Source: Komagataella phaffii GS115 (lineage: Eukaryota; Ascomycota; Pichiomycetes; Pichiales; Pichiaceae). From it: DNA of 64,000 bases. Where the stretch lies: the NCBI RefSeq assembly GCF_000027005.1, contig NC_012966.1, positions 1,240,001 through 1,304,000 of the forward strand. The letters are read 5' to 3'. Below, piece by piece: positions 19,848 to 30,084 of the stretch; position 1 is the first letter of the stretch, and the number at the start of each line of letters is the position of its first letter. A program made the position numbers and the translations under genes. The notes beneath the pieces are model-generated. The model worked only from the letters and a program-made list of their open reading frames with translations. It searched no databases and was not told the origin of the DNA.

Positions 19848-21377
19848 ATGGACAGTGATACTCTAAATCAATTCCAGAGTATAACCAATCAAGTCTTCAG
19901 TACGGATCAAGCTCAGCAAATACTACAATCACACGACTGGAACTTGGAAGCCTCTCTTATCGCAGCCTTTGATCAAAACCCACAGCTTCCTCGTGCTTTA
20001 TCGACGCAAAGCCGAAACACAGTTTTAAACTCAAACAATTCGAATATGGAAGATTCTATCCGTAATGCGTACAACCAAGCTTTTGGAAACAGCAACCAAT
20101 CAACTCCTGTGAACTCTGAAGTCCCTGGAGCGTTTCCTTCACCCTATGAACAACCATCGCCCTTCTCAGACAGTTTTTCGAAGTTGCACAAAGTTGCCAA
20201 AACTTTATTGAAAGGGCTCATCACTATAGTAATAATACCCTTGTGGGTGCTTTACCAACTGTTTTGCTACCTGAGCATCTTTGCAGTCGAAAAGATAGCA
20301 CCTGCATTGAACAAGATAACAGGACTTAACCTGGGAAGTGGCAGATCCATTTACTCAATCCGTCGTTCTTTAGACCCAAGTGACAATGCTCGGAGATTTA
20401 TAGTTGCCTTTGACGAAGAAATTGGAAATACACCAGCAAATGAAGCTTCGTGGGCAGTCGATAGACCACCCTTTTTGGAATGCTCCTACACGCAGGCGTT
20501 GTATATTGCCAAGCGAGATTGTAAATGGTTACTTATCTATCTGCAAAGTGATGAGCATGAAGACAGAGCTCAATTTACAAAAGAGTTGCTTCTCAGCAAG
20601 CAACTATTAAGATTCATCAATCAGTATGATATCATGGTGTGGGGTGGGAATGTTAAGGAAAGTGAGAGTTTTCAAGTCGCCAACATGTTCAAAGTCATGA
20701 ACTTTCCTTTTCTGGGTTTATTATCTCTAACTCTCAACAACACAGGAAATAACAACACTAGTAGTTCCACTCTTAGCTTGGTAGCCAAAGTTGCGGGAAT
20801 TTCCAACAATAAGCCACTTCAAGTTAAAAAGATTATAAAAAGGTTCACGAAAGTCTACGAACGTTATAACCCGACAGTGGAGGCTATCAGAGCACAAAGA
20901 AATTCTCGTAATGATGAACAGTTCCTTCGAGCTCAGCAAGAAGAGGCATATCAAAGATCTTTGGCACGAGATAGAGCGAGAGATGAAGAACGAAATGCAG
21001 CTAGGATACGCCAAGAAAAGGAGCGTCAGTGGCTTCTGTGGAGAAGAGAGACTTTGAGGCCTGAACCTTCTACCGAATTGAAGGGACAATATGCCCGCAT
21101 AGCAATAAGAACCCCAGATGGCACCAAGATAACTCGAAGGTTCGATAAAGACTGCTCGCTGGAAGAGATCTACGCATTTGCGGAGTTTTACTTGAGGCCA
21201 ATCCCTGACGAGGATATCACTGTTCCAGTGAGCAAACCTGAAAATTACAACCATTCTTATTCCTTTAGACTGATACAAATAATGCCTAGAGAGCAATTGC
21301 CTGTTGATGAGTCAACTAGGATACAAGAGTGCGAAATCGTTTGGCCCACTGGTAACTTAATATTGGAGAACGAATAG
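19848..21377 (+). CDS. UBX-domain protein of the UBXD8/FAF2 (Ubx2/Ubx3) type
   Basis: Protein of 509 residues, ATG at 19848. Order of parts: a UBA-like N terminus (residues 1-45, with [28 protein letters not shown]); a hydrophobic hairpin-like segment at about 125-150 ([20 protein letters not shown]); a UAS thioredoxin-like domain (about 190-330); an Arg/Glu-rich coiled coil (about 340-410); and a C-terminal UBX domain that binds Cdc48/p97. This is the FAF2/UBXD8 architecture. In yeasts such proteins recruit Cdc48 to the ER (Ubx2) or to the Dsc/Tul1 ligase (Ubx3); I cannot say which is the ortholog. Its 3' end lies 20 bases from the convergent SRP14 gene. Confidence 0.8.
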   Translation: MDSDTLNQFQSITNQVFSTDQAQQILQSHDWNLEASLIAAFDQNPQLPRALSTQSRNTVLNSNNSNMEDSIRNAYNQAFGNSNQSTPVNSEVPGAFPSPYEQPSPFSDSFSKLHKVAKTLLKGLITIVIIPLWVLYQLFCYLSIFAVEKIAPALNKITGLNLGSGRSIYSIRRSLDPSDNARRFIVAFDEEIGNTPANEASWAVDRPPFLECSYTQALYIAKRDCKWLLIYLQSDEHEDRAQFTKELLLSKQLLRFINQYDIMVWGGNVKESESFQVANMFKVMNFPFLGLLSLTLNNTGNNNTSSSTLSLVAKVAGISNNKPLQVKKIIKRFTKVYERYNPTVEAIRAQRNSRNDEQFLRAQQEEAYQRSLARDRARDEERNAARIRQEKERQWLLWRRETLRPEPSTELKGQYARIAIRTPDGTKITRRFDKDCSLEEIYAFAEFYLRPIPDEDITVPVSKPENYNHSYSFRLIQIMPREQLPVDESTRIQECEIVWPTGNLILENE

Positions 21378-21397
21378 ATATGTATTTTAAGATCCTA

Positions 21398-21904
21398 TTA
21401 CCATGCACCCTTTCCTCTCTTCTTCTTCGCCTTGCTCTTCTTACTACTGACTTTCTTGGTTTCTGACTGCAGTTTCAATTGGGAGCTTCCCTTCAATATG
21501 TCCACATAATCTCTCCAGAAGGTGCTTAGCTGCTCTGAATCAACGGTGGTTGAAATTCGCACCTCTGGTATTTTCTCCTTTGCGTGTCTAGCTGTATATC
21601 TGAATAAAATGGGGTGTGACTTTGAATCATTCTCTACGCTGTTTCCTATTATAGAGTTTGTCTCTACTCCTTGTGGGATATCTCTGATTCCTTCAGGCGT
21701 CCCTTCCACGGGATCTGCTTCTAGAGACAGTCGTTTGATTGAAAATTTCGAGTTCCAAACTGATAAAGTGGCTGTTTTGGAAACTTCTTCCAGGAACTAG
21801 TATATGTCAGTAAAAGGGTACTTCTTTGGTTATTCTTGGACTCATACCTGTTTGTGATTCTCTATCAAGATCCTGTTCTTGTTTTTCTTAGTAGTTGTGG
21901 ACAT
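21398..21904 (-). CDS. SRP14: Signal recognition particle subunit SRP14, with one intron
   Basis: SRP14 binds the Alu domain of SRP RNA. Spliced product: exon 1 at 21848-21904 (19 codons from the ATG at 21904) and exon 2 at 21398-21796, total 151 residues (S. cerevisiae: 146). Without splicing, the frame has no ATG ahead of the conserved domain. Splicing yields a start MSTTTKKNKNRILIENHKQ joined to FLEEVSKTATLSVWN, followed by HPILFRYTARHAKEKI and LSTFWRDYVDILKGSSQL, and a Lys-rich tail ending KKKRGKGAW, as in other SRP14 proteins. The gene lies 20 bases from the convergent UBX gene. Confidence 0.9.
21797..21847 (-). other. Intron of SRP14 (51 nt)
   Basis: Donor GTATGAG at 21847-21841, branch site TACTGAC at 21812-21806 and acceptor CTAG ending at 21797, all read on the minus strand. 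It falls between codons (phase 0) and restores a complete SRP14 N terminus. Confidence 0.85.
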
Positions 21905-22337
21905 GGTTGAAGGAAGATGTTGCTGGGTGGAACTTTTTCGCTGGATAGTACAGGTTATCGCGGGACGTCGAGAGGGCTCAGGAGGATCCAGGCGGATCAC
22001 TAGTTGTTTTCAAAGGCGTTTGTCCTTCAACAGGAGATATTCGTTACAGTGGGTTCAATACATTTTTAATGATGTCACTTAGCTATTAACTCTTACCTTT
22101 GAAGCAGCAGACAAATTATCCACAAGAATGATTTAACCTAGCAAACACTAGCGCGTTGTAAAGTGTTTCATCAAATTAGTAACTGTTTTTACGGTTCCAC
22201 GATTAGTTGATTATGGGTTCCAAAATACATTGGTTAATATTTTAACTGACCTATCATGTCCTACGGTACTTTGATTCAGTAATAGTTATAGAACAACCAC
22301 CAACATAATCTCCACAAATACTTTAAAGCTTGTACAA
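21905..22337. other. Intergenic region between SRP14 and tRNA-Ser
   Basis: About 430 bases, increasingly AT-rich toward the tRNA. I see no gene or repeat that I can support. Confidence 0.4.
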
Positions 22338-22419
22338 GGCAACGTGGCCGAGTGGTTAAGGCGAAAGATTAGAAATCTTTTGGGCTCTGCCCGCGCAGGT
22401 TCGAGTCCTGCCGTTGTCG
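22338..22419 (+). tRNA. tRNA-Ser(AGA)
   Basis: An 82-nt class II tRNA. The acceptor arms GGCAACG and CGTTGTC pair with one G-U; the discriminator is G at 22419. The anticodon stem AAAGA/TCTTT flanks loop TTAGAAA with anticodon AGA at 22371-22373. A long variable arm and the T-loop GGTTCGAGTCC are present. There is no intron. It reads UCU (and UCC with inosine). Confidence 0.96.
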
Positions 22420-22504
22420 TCATTTTTTAACTCATTTTGTTAACCATAGTCAACACCAAGATTATCCAATCGTCTTACTATGTTGAGAATTATTAATCTA
22501 TTGC

Positions 22505-23491
22505 CTACCTAGTCTGTTTGGAAAATATATCCTCTAGCTCTTGTCCTGTGAAATACCGTCTGTTGCTGATAAGATCATTGGAAACTATCAATGTTTGAGG
22601 ACCTTTGAACTCTACCATCAACTCGTCCGCCTTGTTCGTGAGGAATCTTCTGTAAAATGACGCCAAATAGCCAAGCAGCTGATTAGCTCTTTCTATGCTC
22701 TTTGGGCTATCCTTGACTACCAGTTCTTGCTCAACATCTTCAGTCTTAGAAGTTAGCTTTGCATTGATCTTTTTCCATTGAGTATTGATCGATGCTTTGA
22801 GTTTTGAAAAAGCATTAAACTCAGGGATGCTAATATCCAAGAGCACCTTTCTGTTGTTGATGAATTGATATTTGAAAGGGTTTAGATTGTCGTAAGCAAC
22901 TATAGTAGAAGGTGCGAGGTATATGGACTCTCCTTCTAATAACTTGATTTCAAATAAGTTTCCTGGATGGCTCAAAGCGAAGATTCCCTTTCCTGAGAGC
23001 TGCAAGCCCTTCTCACTAGGTTCTACCGTCAACCCGTTGCCAGACCAAGCGACGAGACTCGATTTGTTAACCACAGACCATTGATCTTTCTCTGACGTCT
23101 TCAAGGACAAAAAATTTGCATTGGTAGAGGCACTGGATAGTAGCAGACTGATCGGGTTGATGTTGAAACACCTTTGATACAGAAAGGAGTTGGTAAGGGT
23201 CCCGAGTTTCCCCAATTCTGTGTGCAATTGTGAAATGTCTCCATTCACAGCTACAATGTTGTTCTGCTGGTTGTTGAATTGCAGGTCCAATACGGTGGAA
23301 GACGGTAGTTTCACGTTCAAAAGAGCATTCGGGTTCCCTATTATGTCAAAAGTGGCAGGCTCAGCAAATGGACCTGCTCCGGAGACTGTGGGCAATTTTT
23401 TGATGGGTTTGAGAACTTCATTAGAACTCTTTGAAGACGAGAATATTGATTTGATTGCCTGAAAGGATATATGCCGTCTGTGGGGATGCAT
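22505..23491 (-). CDS. AIM24: AIM24-like mitochondrial protein
   Basis: Protein of 328 residues, ATG at 23491. The N terminus MHPHRRHISFQAIKSIF is basic and amphipathic, fitting a mitochondrial presequence. The body matches the AIM24 family (beta-rich TRAP-like fold): INPISLLLSSASTN, WSGNGLTVEPSEKGLQLSGK, GIFALSHPGNLFEIKLLEGES, YLAPSTIVAYD. In S. cerevisiae Aim24 is an inner-membrane-associated protein needed for normal MICOS and respiratory complexes. It is shorter than the 394-residue S. cerevisiae protein. Confidence 0.8.
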   Translation of the reverse strand: MHPHRRHISFQAIKSIFSSSKSSNEVLKPIKKLPTVSGAGPFAEPATFDIIGNPNALLNVKLPSSTVLDLQFNNQQNNIVAVNGDISQLHTELGKLGTLTNSFLYQRCFNINPISLLLSSASTNANFLSLKTSEKDQWSVVNKSSLVAWSGNGLTVEPSEKGLQLSGKGIFALSHPGNLFEIKLLEGESIYLAPSTIVAYDNLNPFKYQFINNRKVLLDISIPEFNAFSKLKASINTQWKKINAKLTSKTEDVEQELVVKDSPKSIERANQLLGYLASFYRRFLTNKADELMVEFKGPQTLIVSNDLISNRRYFTGQELEDIFSKQTR

Positions 23492-23736
23492 TGTGTGTAC
23501 GTGTTAATGTTATGAGGGGTGGTTTATGTTGATTCGATGAAAATTGTGAGAGTATTTTTGATAGCTGTATGTAGTGAGAATACGCCCTTACTCAAAAGAA
23601 GGGGAAATTTACATGGAAGGAACTCTACAGAGATCTTACTAATGGTTCAAGACAACCAAGTGATCTTTTTTAAAACCATCTATGAAACAGATTCTAATGT
23701 TAAAGGGTAATTAGGGGAGCAAATAGTTCATCTATT

Positions 23737-24510
23737 CTAGAAGAACAGAATGGAAATACAACTTATCAGTCCCCCAACGAAGTTGCCCAAAAATGCACCT
23801 ACGAGTAACGTAATTGGCCATTCCTGCCATGGTCTATCCCAGTCTAGAGGAATCGGCGTGATACCTAACCATGTACCAAATACTGTTCCTAGTAATGTCA
23901 TGTAGACAATATGCTTGGAAATGTCTCCATGAACTTGAACAGTCACCAATCGGAAGAAAAGTGTTGAAAACGTCATTCCAAAGTCTTTCTCGGCATGGGT
24001 TGCTCTATAGGTGGACAGAATCGGGAATACTGTCAACAGTGAAAGATGAGCAGCTAATAGGAAGGTTTCTTTATTCAAACTCAAAATTGGGGCTCCAAAA
24101 AGTAATAAGAGCATATGGACAGGAACGGACATGATCAAGCTAATGATAATATTCAAAATGATAACTGCAAAATTGCCAAAGTAGCTTCTTTTCCGACTTT
24201 GTGTTGAGTCTTGTGAATAGTTGAATAATATGAGGACACCGTAAGCAAACTGTAGACCTATCAAACCCTTCAATGATTGTACCAATGCCTCATTTTTATT
24301 TGTCAGAACATCATACTTTGCAAACAAGGCATAGGCTGCGTATAGAGACTGAAATGGTAATACTGTTACTGGATGATTCAAAGGAGGGACTCTTAGCGGA
24401 GTAACATTCGGATTTTTTTCATTCTTTGTATCGTCTCCGTCTTTCTTAGACGGTGACAACTTGGAGGAATCGCTACTCAACCCTTCTGAGAAGGAGACGG
24501 CCTTTCTCAT
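23737..24510 (-). CDS. GPI11: GPI11 / PIG-F, GPI-anchor ethanolamine-phosphate transfer
   Basis: ER membrane protein of 257 residues from ATG 24510 (the frame extends only to a TTG at 24546). It has about six hydrophobic segments and the PIG-F hallmark GTWLGITPIPLDWDRPWQEWP near the C terminus. Gpi11/PIG-F partners Gpi7 and Gpi13 in adding ethanolamine phosphate to the GPI core. The N-terminal 50 residues are polar. S. cerevisiae Gpi11 has 219 residues; the extra length here is in that N-terminal part. Confidence 0.9.
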   Translation of the reverse strand: MRKAVSFSEGLSSDSSKLSPSKKDGDDTKNEKNPNVTPLRVPPLNHPVTVLPFQSLYAAYALFAKYDVLTNKNEALVQSLKGLIGLQFAYGVLILFNYSQDSTQSRKRSYFGNFAVIILNIIISLIMSVPVHMLLLLFGAPILSLNKETFLLAAHLSLLTVFPILSTYRATHAEKDFGMTFSTLFFRLVTVQVHGDISKHIVYMTLLGTVFGTWLGITPIPLDWDRPWQEWPITLLVGAFLGNFVGGLISCISILFF

Positions 24511-24669
24511 GGTGATATTTTTAGTAGCTGGGATGACACGGTTCAAGAAGGCTGATGAGTTTGGGTTTGAAAATACGATAACACATACTAGTCGCGCGAA
24601 AGTTATGAAAAAGGTGAAATCTTAGTCTCTATGTACAGTTCTAACTAAACGCATTAGGCAGATGTGGCT

Positions 24670-25989
24670 TCATCTTTGAGCTTCTTGAGAGGGATTAGAC
24701 GGCTTGAAATACTTTTCATACCATCCCAATTCTTTAGGTTTAACAGTGTCACCGGGGTTCTTGGCAATAACGCACCACGTCGTACCAAAGTGGTGTCTCT
24801 TTTCTTCTACTATCTCCAAACCTGATTGATCCAACAATTCTCCAATATCCAAGTTCCACCTACATCCCCAAGTTTTACTATGTCTATCAGCACGAGAGTC
24901 TAGTTGATTGTTGATGAAATCATAGGATCCCCTGCCATGTTCTAACAGTATAACACGTCCGCCTGGTTTTAAAAGTCGTGCCATATTTTTCAGCGCTTTA
25001 ACGGGATCGTAATGTGAACATAAACCAAATGTTTCAACAATGCAATCGTACTTAACTGCATCGTCTTTGGATGTTATATCAAGCAAGTCTTCTGCCTTTC
25101 CCACAACAAATGCTGCTCTTGGAAATTGAGGGAACTGCCTACGAAATTTTTCTTTCGCAATCTCCAACATCTTGGTGGATGCATCCAGGAACGTAATTGA
25201 TGAAATTTGAGTAGGATCCAGATATTTGATATTTCTTCCAGTACCACAAGCAACTTCCAACACATCTCCCTCAATTTCTTTCATTAGCCATTTTCTTTTG
25301 CTTCCCATGAAAGAAAGAGTCTCTTCCAAATTGATATCACTATCGTAATTGGAAGCCAGCTCGTTATAAAGCTCAGTCAAATCCTTAGGTGGTAAGATCT
25401 TGGTCTGATATTCTTTGTATTCACTGATGTCTTCTGGTTTTGGGTCAAATTCACCGATTTGAGCTAGCTCCTCCTCAGAAGTTGCTTTAACCAGCTTCAT
25501 CTTATATTCGTCCCATAGTTTGTGATACTCTGCCAGCTTGATACTGTCAGTGGTTCTCAACTTGTCGTGATTCAACTCTTTCAATCGGAGATGTTCCCAT
25601 TCAGAAAGAGTTCCTTCTTTCTGAAATTTTTCAACCAATGCTTCCTTTTCTTTTTCCTTAGCAAATGCCTTCTTGAAATAGGTAATACCATATAGAATGA
25701 ATGCCCCGTAGCCTAGTATGTACCACTTCAAAGCTTTTCGATCGTACTCGTTCGTTCTGGCATATGCTGCCCAAATACGGAACCTATCCCCACTTTCCAG
25801 TGCTTCTTGGTACCGTTTCTGGGCCTCCTCCTCTTTTAAATCCTCTTTGGTCTTTTTCTTGGTTTTAAACTGAAAAGTTGGCTTATTGTTCAAGCACCCT
25901 AATGTTGAGGAGAAGCATCGCTTTAAGCACACGTCAGGGGCAGTAATGAACCTTGCAGCCGACTTGTCCACAGTTCTTGCAAGAAACAT
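24670..25989 (-). CDS. OMS1: OMS1-like mitochondrial inner-membrane methyltransferase
   Basis: Protein of 439 residues, ATG at 25989. A mitochondrial-type N terminus is followed by a charged region and a membrane segment near residues 88-103 (WYILGYGAFILYGITYF). The C-terminal half is a class I SAM methyltransferase: motif I VLEVACGTGRNI, acidic position FLDASTKMLEIA, and LKPGGRVILLEHGRG. This layout matches S. cerevisiae Oms1 (471 aa), an inner-membrane protein with a methyltransferase-like domain, a suppressor of oxa1 mutations and linked to cytochrome oxidase biogenesis. Gene order GPI11, OMS1 is tandem on the minus strand. Confidence 0.83.
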   Translation of the reverse strand: MFLARTVDKSAARFITAPDVCLKRCFSSTLGCLNNKPTFQFKTKKKTKEDLKEEEAQKRYQEALESGDRFRIWAAYARTNEYDRKALKWYILGYGAFILYGITYFKKAFAKEKEKEALVEKFQKEGTLSEWEHLRLKELNHDKLRTTDSIKLAEYHKLWDEYKMKLVKATSEEELAQIGEFDPKPEDISEYKEYQTKILPPKDLTELYNELASNYDSDINLEETLSFMGSKRKWLMKEIEGDVLEVACGTGRNIKYLDPTQISSITFLDASTKMLEIAKEKFRRQFPQFPRAAFVVGKAEDLLDITSKDDAVKYDCIVETFGLCSHYDPVKALKNMARLLKPGGRVILLEHGRGSYDFINNQLDSRADRHSKTWGCRWNLDIGELLDQSGLEIVEEKRHHFGTTWCVIAKNPGDTVKPKELGWYEKYFKPSNPSQEAQR

Positions 25990-26284
25990 CAGTTATGGAA
26001 CCAGCCTGATGGAGATTTTTTTTTCGTACAATCGATTTGATCACGATCCTACACGGTCTACACGCGCTCACTCGGGCTATCTTGGAAAGATTCTTCGAAT
26101 TGCAGGAAGATTTCTCCCCCGAGCAAAAGCCTGTGAGCGAAATTCCTCAACGAAAAGACTGATAAATATACCGTTCCACCATCACTTCCTTTGGACTACC
26201 CATACACACATAAGTTCTTGAATTAAACTTCAGTCAAATTTCCTGTCTCATAATTCTACCAATATTATTGTGCAAAGAGACGAA

Positions 26285-29200
26285 ATGGACTCCGTTGGTG
26301 CTAGTCAGATAGTGGCGGCTCTGGAGGTCATATACTCCATGACATCTAGCAATGATCAAAGACGCCAGGCGCAAGAGTTCTTGGAGAAGATCAAGCTGGA
26401 GGAGCAGTCACCTTACTGGGGATATCAACTGGCTTTACCGGACAACAATAATGAATTTGTTGTAAGACATTTTGGCTTAAACTTATTGCAGTCCGCTATA
26501 CATAATGACTTAGAATCTTATGATAGTACGAAAAGATTGGCGATAAGGCATTGGATCGTGGAATGTGCTAATAAGGTAACTCCTCAGGATCCCCATTATA
26601 TAAAAGAAAAGATAGCTCATTTGTGGGTTTCTGTGGCGAAGAGATGTTGGGGAACGCATTTATTGAGAACATCCCCAACCCCCAATTCAATCAACACGAA
26701 GGATAAACTCACCGAAGCGGCCCTAGATAATATTCAATTAACAGAGGATGAAAAATTAGATAGCTGGATATCCATGGACAAAGATCTTCTCAATTTATGG
26801 ACCTTAAATGAAGTCACTCGGGAACTGGCACTTGTGATATTCAGGACTTTATTTGAGGACATTTATTTATTGGATGATCCAATTGCAGCTTCCAGACAGA
26901 TGATCCTTACCAGCCTGGGCGCAGAAATAGTCACTTCTGAAGCAATATTAAACCTGAAGTTTGTCCCCACGGAATCAGTTCGGCAATTCCGAGCGGAAAA
27001 CCAAGGGTGGTTACTTAGATGGGCTGAGTTCTTTGAAGAATGCTTGGGAATTCTTTACAATAATCAATCATCGCCTGAAACTATTGCAAAATCGGAGAAC
27101 TTCTGCCTTAAGATTTTACAAACTTTAAAGACTTCGCTGCATTGGACTTTCCCTATTGCTTTAAGAGATGCAAAGATACTGGAACTACTTTGCAAGGCGT
27201 TTATGCTTCCCAGGACCCAAATCAGGATCCTTGCAACAGACTGTTTGCATGTTTTATTTACAAGAAGTTTTTCCAATGAGGAAGATTTTGCTGATATTGT
27301 TGGCTCCGTGTTTAAAACTGAAGGAATCGAAATGCTTTCTCAAGTCTATCAGTCAACCATACTGGACCCGGACGATATTGATGAACAGAAGTACACACTG
27401 CTTAAAAAACTAGTCGAAATGATTGTGGGCCTTGGAGAATATCTGGGATCCACTTCCTCGTCGTCAGCAGCCTCACCTCACCAACTTCCTGATGACTCTA
27501 ATATAGAAGCCTACTTGAAATTGGTGTTATCCACCCTAAATCATGATTCATTAATAATTTCAGGCTTATCTCTTCAGTTCTGGTGTTCGCTGCTCCGATC
27601 TGACAAGTTGTTTCAAGCTACTCATGTTGAATTGTTGTTGCCAGATCTAATCGAAGCTTGCTCCAATAGACTGCTGGATTATACAGATCTGTCAGAAGAA
27701 CACACATCAAAAAAATTCCTTGAAGTTGACTTTGATACGACTAGTGAATCTAAAGTGTTTGTCAGCAACTATAAAAAATTCCTGGAAGATATAATTAGGA
27801 TAAGCATTTGTTGTAATCCTGAATTTGGGCTGAATTGGCTGAACAACAGATTAAATCAATTTTTCAGTTCCGAACTTGGAGTGAAAGCACTATCTGAGAA
27901 GAAGCTGAAGTACAAAAACGAAGATGCTGAGTCGTATATTTATGGTGTCTCACAATTTCATATTATTGAATGTGCAGTGCGTGGGGTATCAAGATGGGAG
28001 ATTTGGTACGATGGTAGTGATTTAGAAACGAAAAAACAATACTATGTTCGGTTGGTTAGTGATCTTTGTGAGAAGCTACTGAATTTACATATTAACGACC
28101 CAAAACTACTAAGAAAACAAATTCAAACCCTGGTCCAATTTACCCCGCTCTTGAAGACAATTTCTCAATTGATGTTTAAGGTACTGGAGAGTGTTATCAA
28201 TTCTACTACTTATGAATATCCGGAAAACGCTACTGATAAAGAACGTGAGGACATTAGGGATTTACGTACCAGTAGTGGGACAGAGCTAAACAGGCTAGCA
28301 TACTTGATACCACAAGAATTGAAAAACATTCTCGATCAGTTGGAAGAAGTGATTGCAAACATTTTATCTTCCGATAAAGTTAGTGATCACGAGGCTGTTG
28401 CTTTCAAATCCTTTTTATTGGTTGTGTCCCAAAGATCTATGATTGAAGACAGCGAACAAAGATTTGCAAAGATTGTTGATCCGGAGTTAGCTGCTTGGTC
28501 TGATCCAGCAACTGAAAAGGGACTTTTGGAACTCCCTTGGTTCATGGAAAGGTTAGGAATTGTGAAAATCGCTGAATATTTCCAGAGCAGAAGGATGACA
28601 GTCGACACAAACCTATTGGAGGCGGATATGGATGCTGCCGGAAGAGCCTTGCGAACTGACCTTAAGAAACATTGGGAGTCAGTATTTCCAATCAGAGCCA
28701 CTCGAATCTTGATTCAGTACAGTATAGAAAAGTTGGATCATCAGTCGGAGCAATTTCAAAAGCTTCTTGCATTATGGAAGCCTAGAGTCCAACCAATTAT
28801 TCCACACGTATTGCAACTTCTATCACAAATTCAAGCATACCATAACCCAGCCAATTGGACTGACATTCCAACTGAAGTTCAAGTGTTTGTCAAGTTTACA
28901 ACTTTGGAACGGTTTTGGCAACAGGGGGTTTCAATGCAGACTAAGGATGCCTTTATGGAAGAAAATGTGAAAGCCATTCACACTTTGAGAGATTTCGCAG
29001 ATAATGTCGGCCACATTGTTAGATACACTCGGGAGTACGCATATTTAACAATAAGTTCCATTTCTGAACTAGAAGAGACGTTGTACGAAATCCCTAACAT
29101 TGCTACATTGCTCTGGAAAGCATTAGCCGGTGATAGCGTGGGTATTACATTATATTCTTGGAGACATATGTTTACTATTGTGATGAGGGCTGTGTTTAAA

Positions 29201-30047
29201 AATTGCCCCCTGAGGTACGTAGAACCGTTTTTAAGTGAGCTGCTACCCCAGATGTTACCGGAAGTGGATAAACTTTTGAGCACTCGCTGGGAAAAAGTTT
29301 ATTTGCGAGGAATGCAGACCGATGGTTCTGGAAACGACGAAGCTCTAACTGAAGAGATGATGGAGGAGCATATGTTGCGACAACTTACAGGCTCAGTGGA
29401 TCGAATGCTAATTGATCTAGTAGGACAGTGGACAAATAACAAGCTAAGTGACAGACAAATGGAGTGCAGATCAGTCATCTTTAACAACAAAAATATTCTA
29501 GCTCCTTTTTTGCAGCTAATTTGCAATATTATCATGTACAAAGATACAAGATGTTCGTTCAATGCTATTCTAATTGTTAGGAATATTCTACCTGACATTT
29601 TACTGAAAGATGATGAGGTAGACAAATACCTTGCTGATAACTTAATGAAAGCACTGCTACAGGTTCTGATGGATGAATTCTTTGCTGATGCTCAGCTTGA
29701 AGCAGGACTAGCGCTGGCTTATTTACGTGACTTTGAGATCCAAGGCTTCTTATCCAGTGGATGTTCTCCAGAGATTGCTTCCAACACTGACTTCGAAGGC
29801 TATAGTTGGATTTGAAACAATTTTAACCTCGTCGACTAGTCTAAGGCAGCAAAGAAACACATTCCAACAACTGATAGCCACAGTAAGAAACTTAGACGAG
29901 AGTGCATTAAAAACCGCAAGAGATAAGCAGCTGGAGAATGCAGTTCACAGGAAGAAACACGAATCTGGTATCAACAAAGATGTTATGGACGATCCCTACC
30001 TGGAAAATGGAGCATTAAATGGTTTATTCAATGAAAATGATACCTAA
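26285..30047 (+). CDS. MSN5: Exportin MSN5 (XPO5 family), C terminus displaced by an apparent 1-base insertion
   Basis: Karyopherin-beta that exports phosphorylated cargo from the nucleus. ATG at 26285 (GTG at 26270 is in frame upstream); the start MDSVGASQIVAALEVIYS matches S. cerevisiae Msn5 closely, as does SPYWGYQLAL. HEAT-like helices fill the protein. The main frame ends at 29815 with a short unconserved-looking tail. A second frame, open across 29727-30047, continues with a coherent helical C terminus (AIVGFETILTSS, QQRNTFQQLIATVRNLDES). Dropping one T near 29750 joins the frames into about 1253 residues (S. cerevisiae: 1224). The exact break position is uncertain within roughly 29740-29770. 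It converges on NSE3 with a 37-base gap. Confidence 0.85.
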
Positions 30048-30084
30048 GCAGATAACGGATGGAATATAATATATGAACATAGTT

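Noticed and set aside
26270..26284. Upstream non-ATG starts for MSN5 and similar TTG/GTG starts (HAP3, VNX1, GPI11, the MFS gene, the Spf27-like gene)
   Set aside because: Conserved N termini begin at or after the first ATG, and yeast initiates at ATG in nearly all genes.
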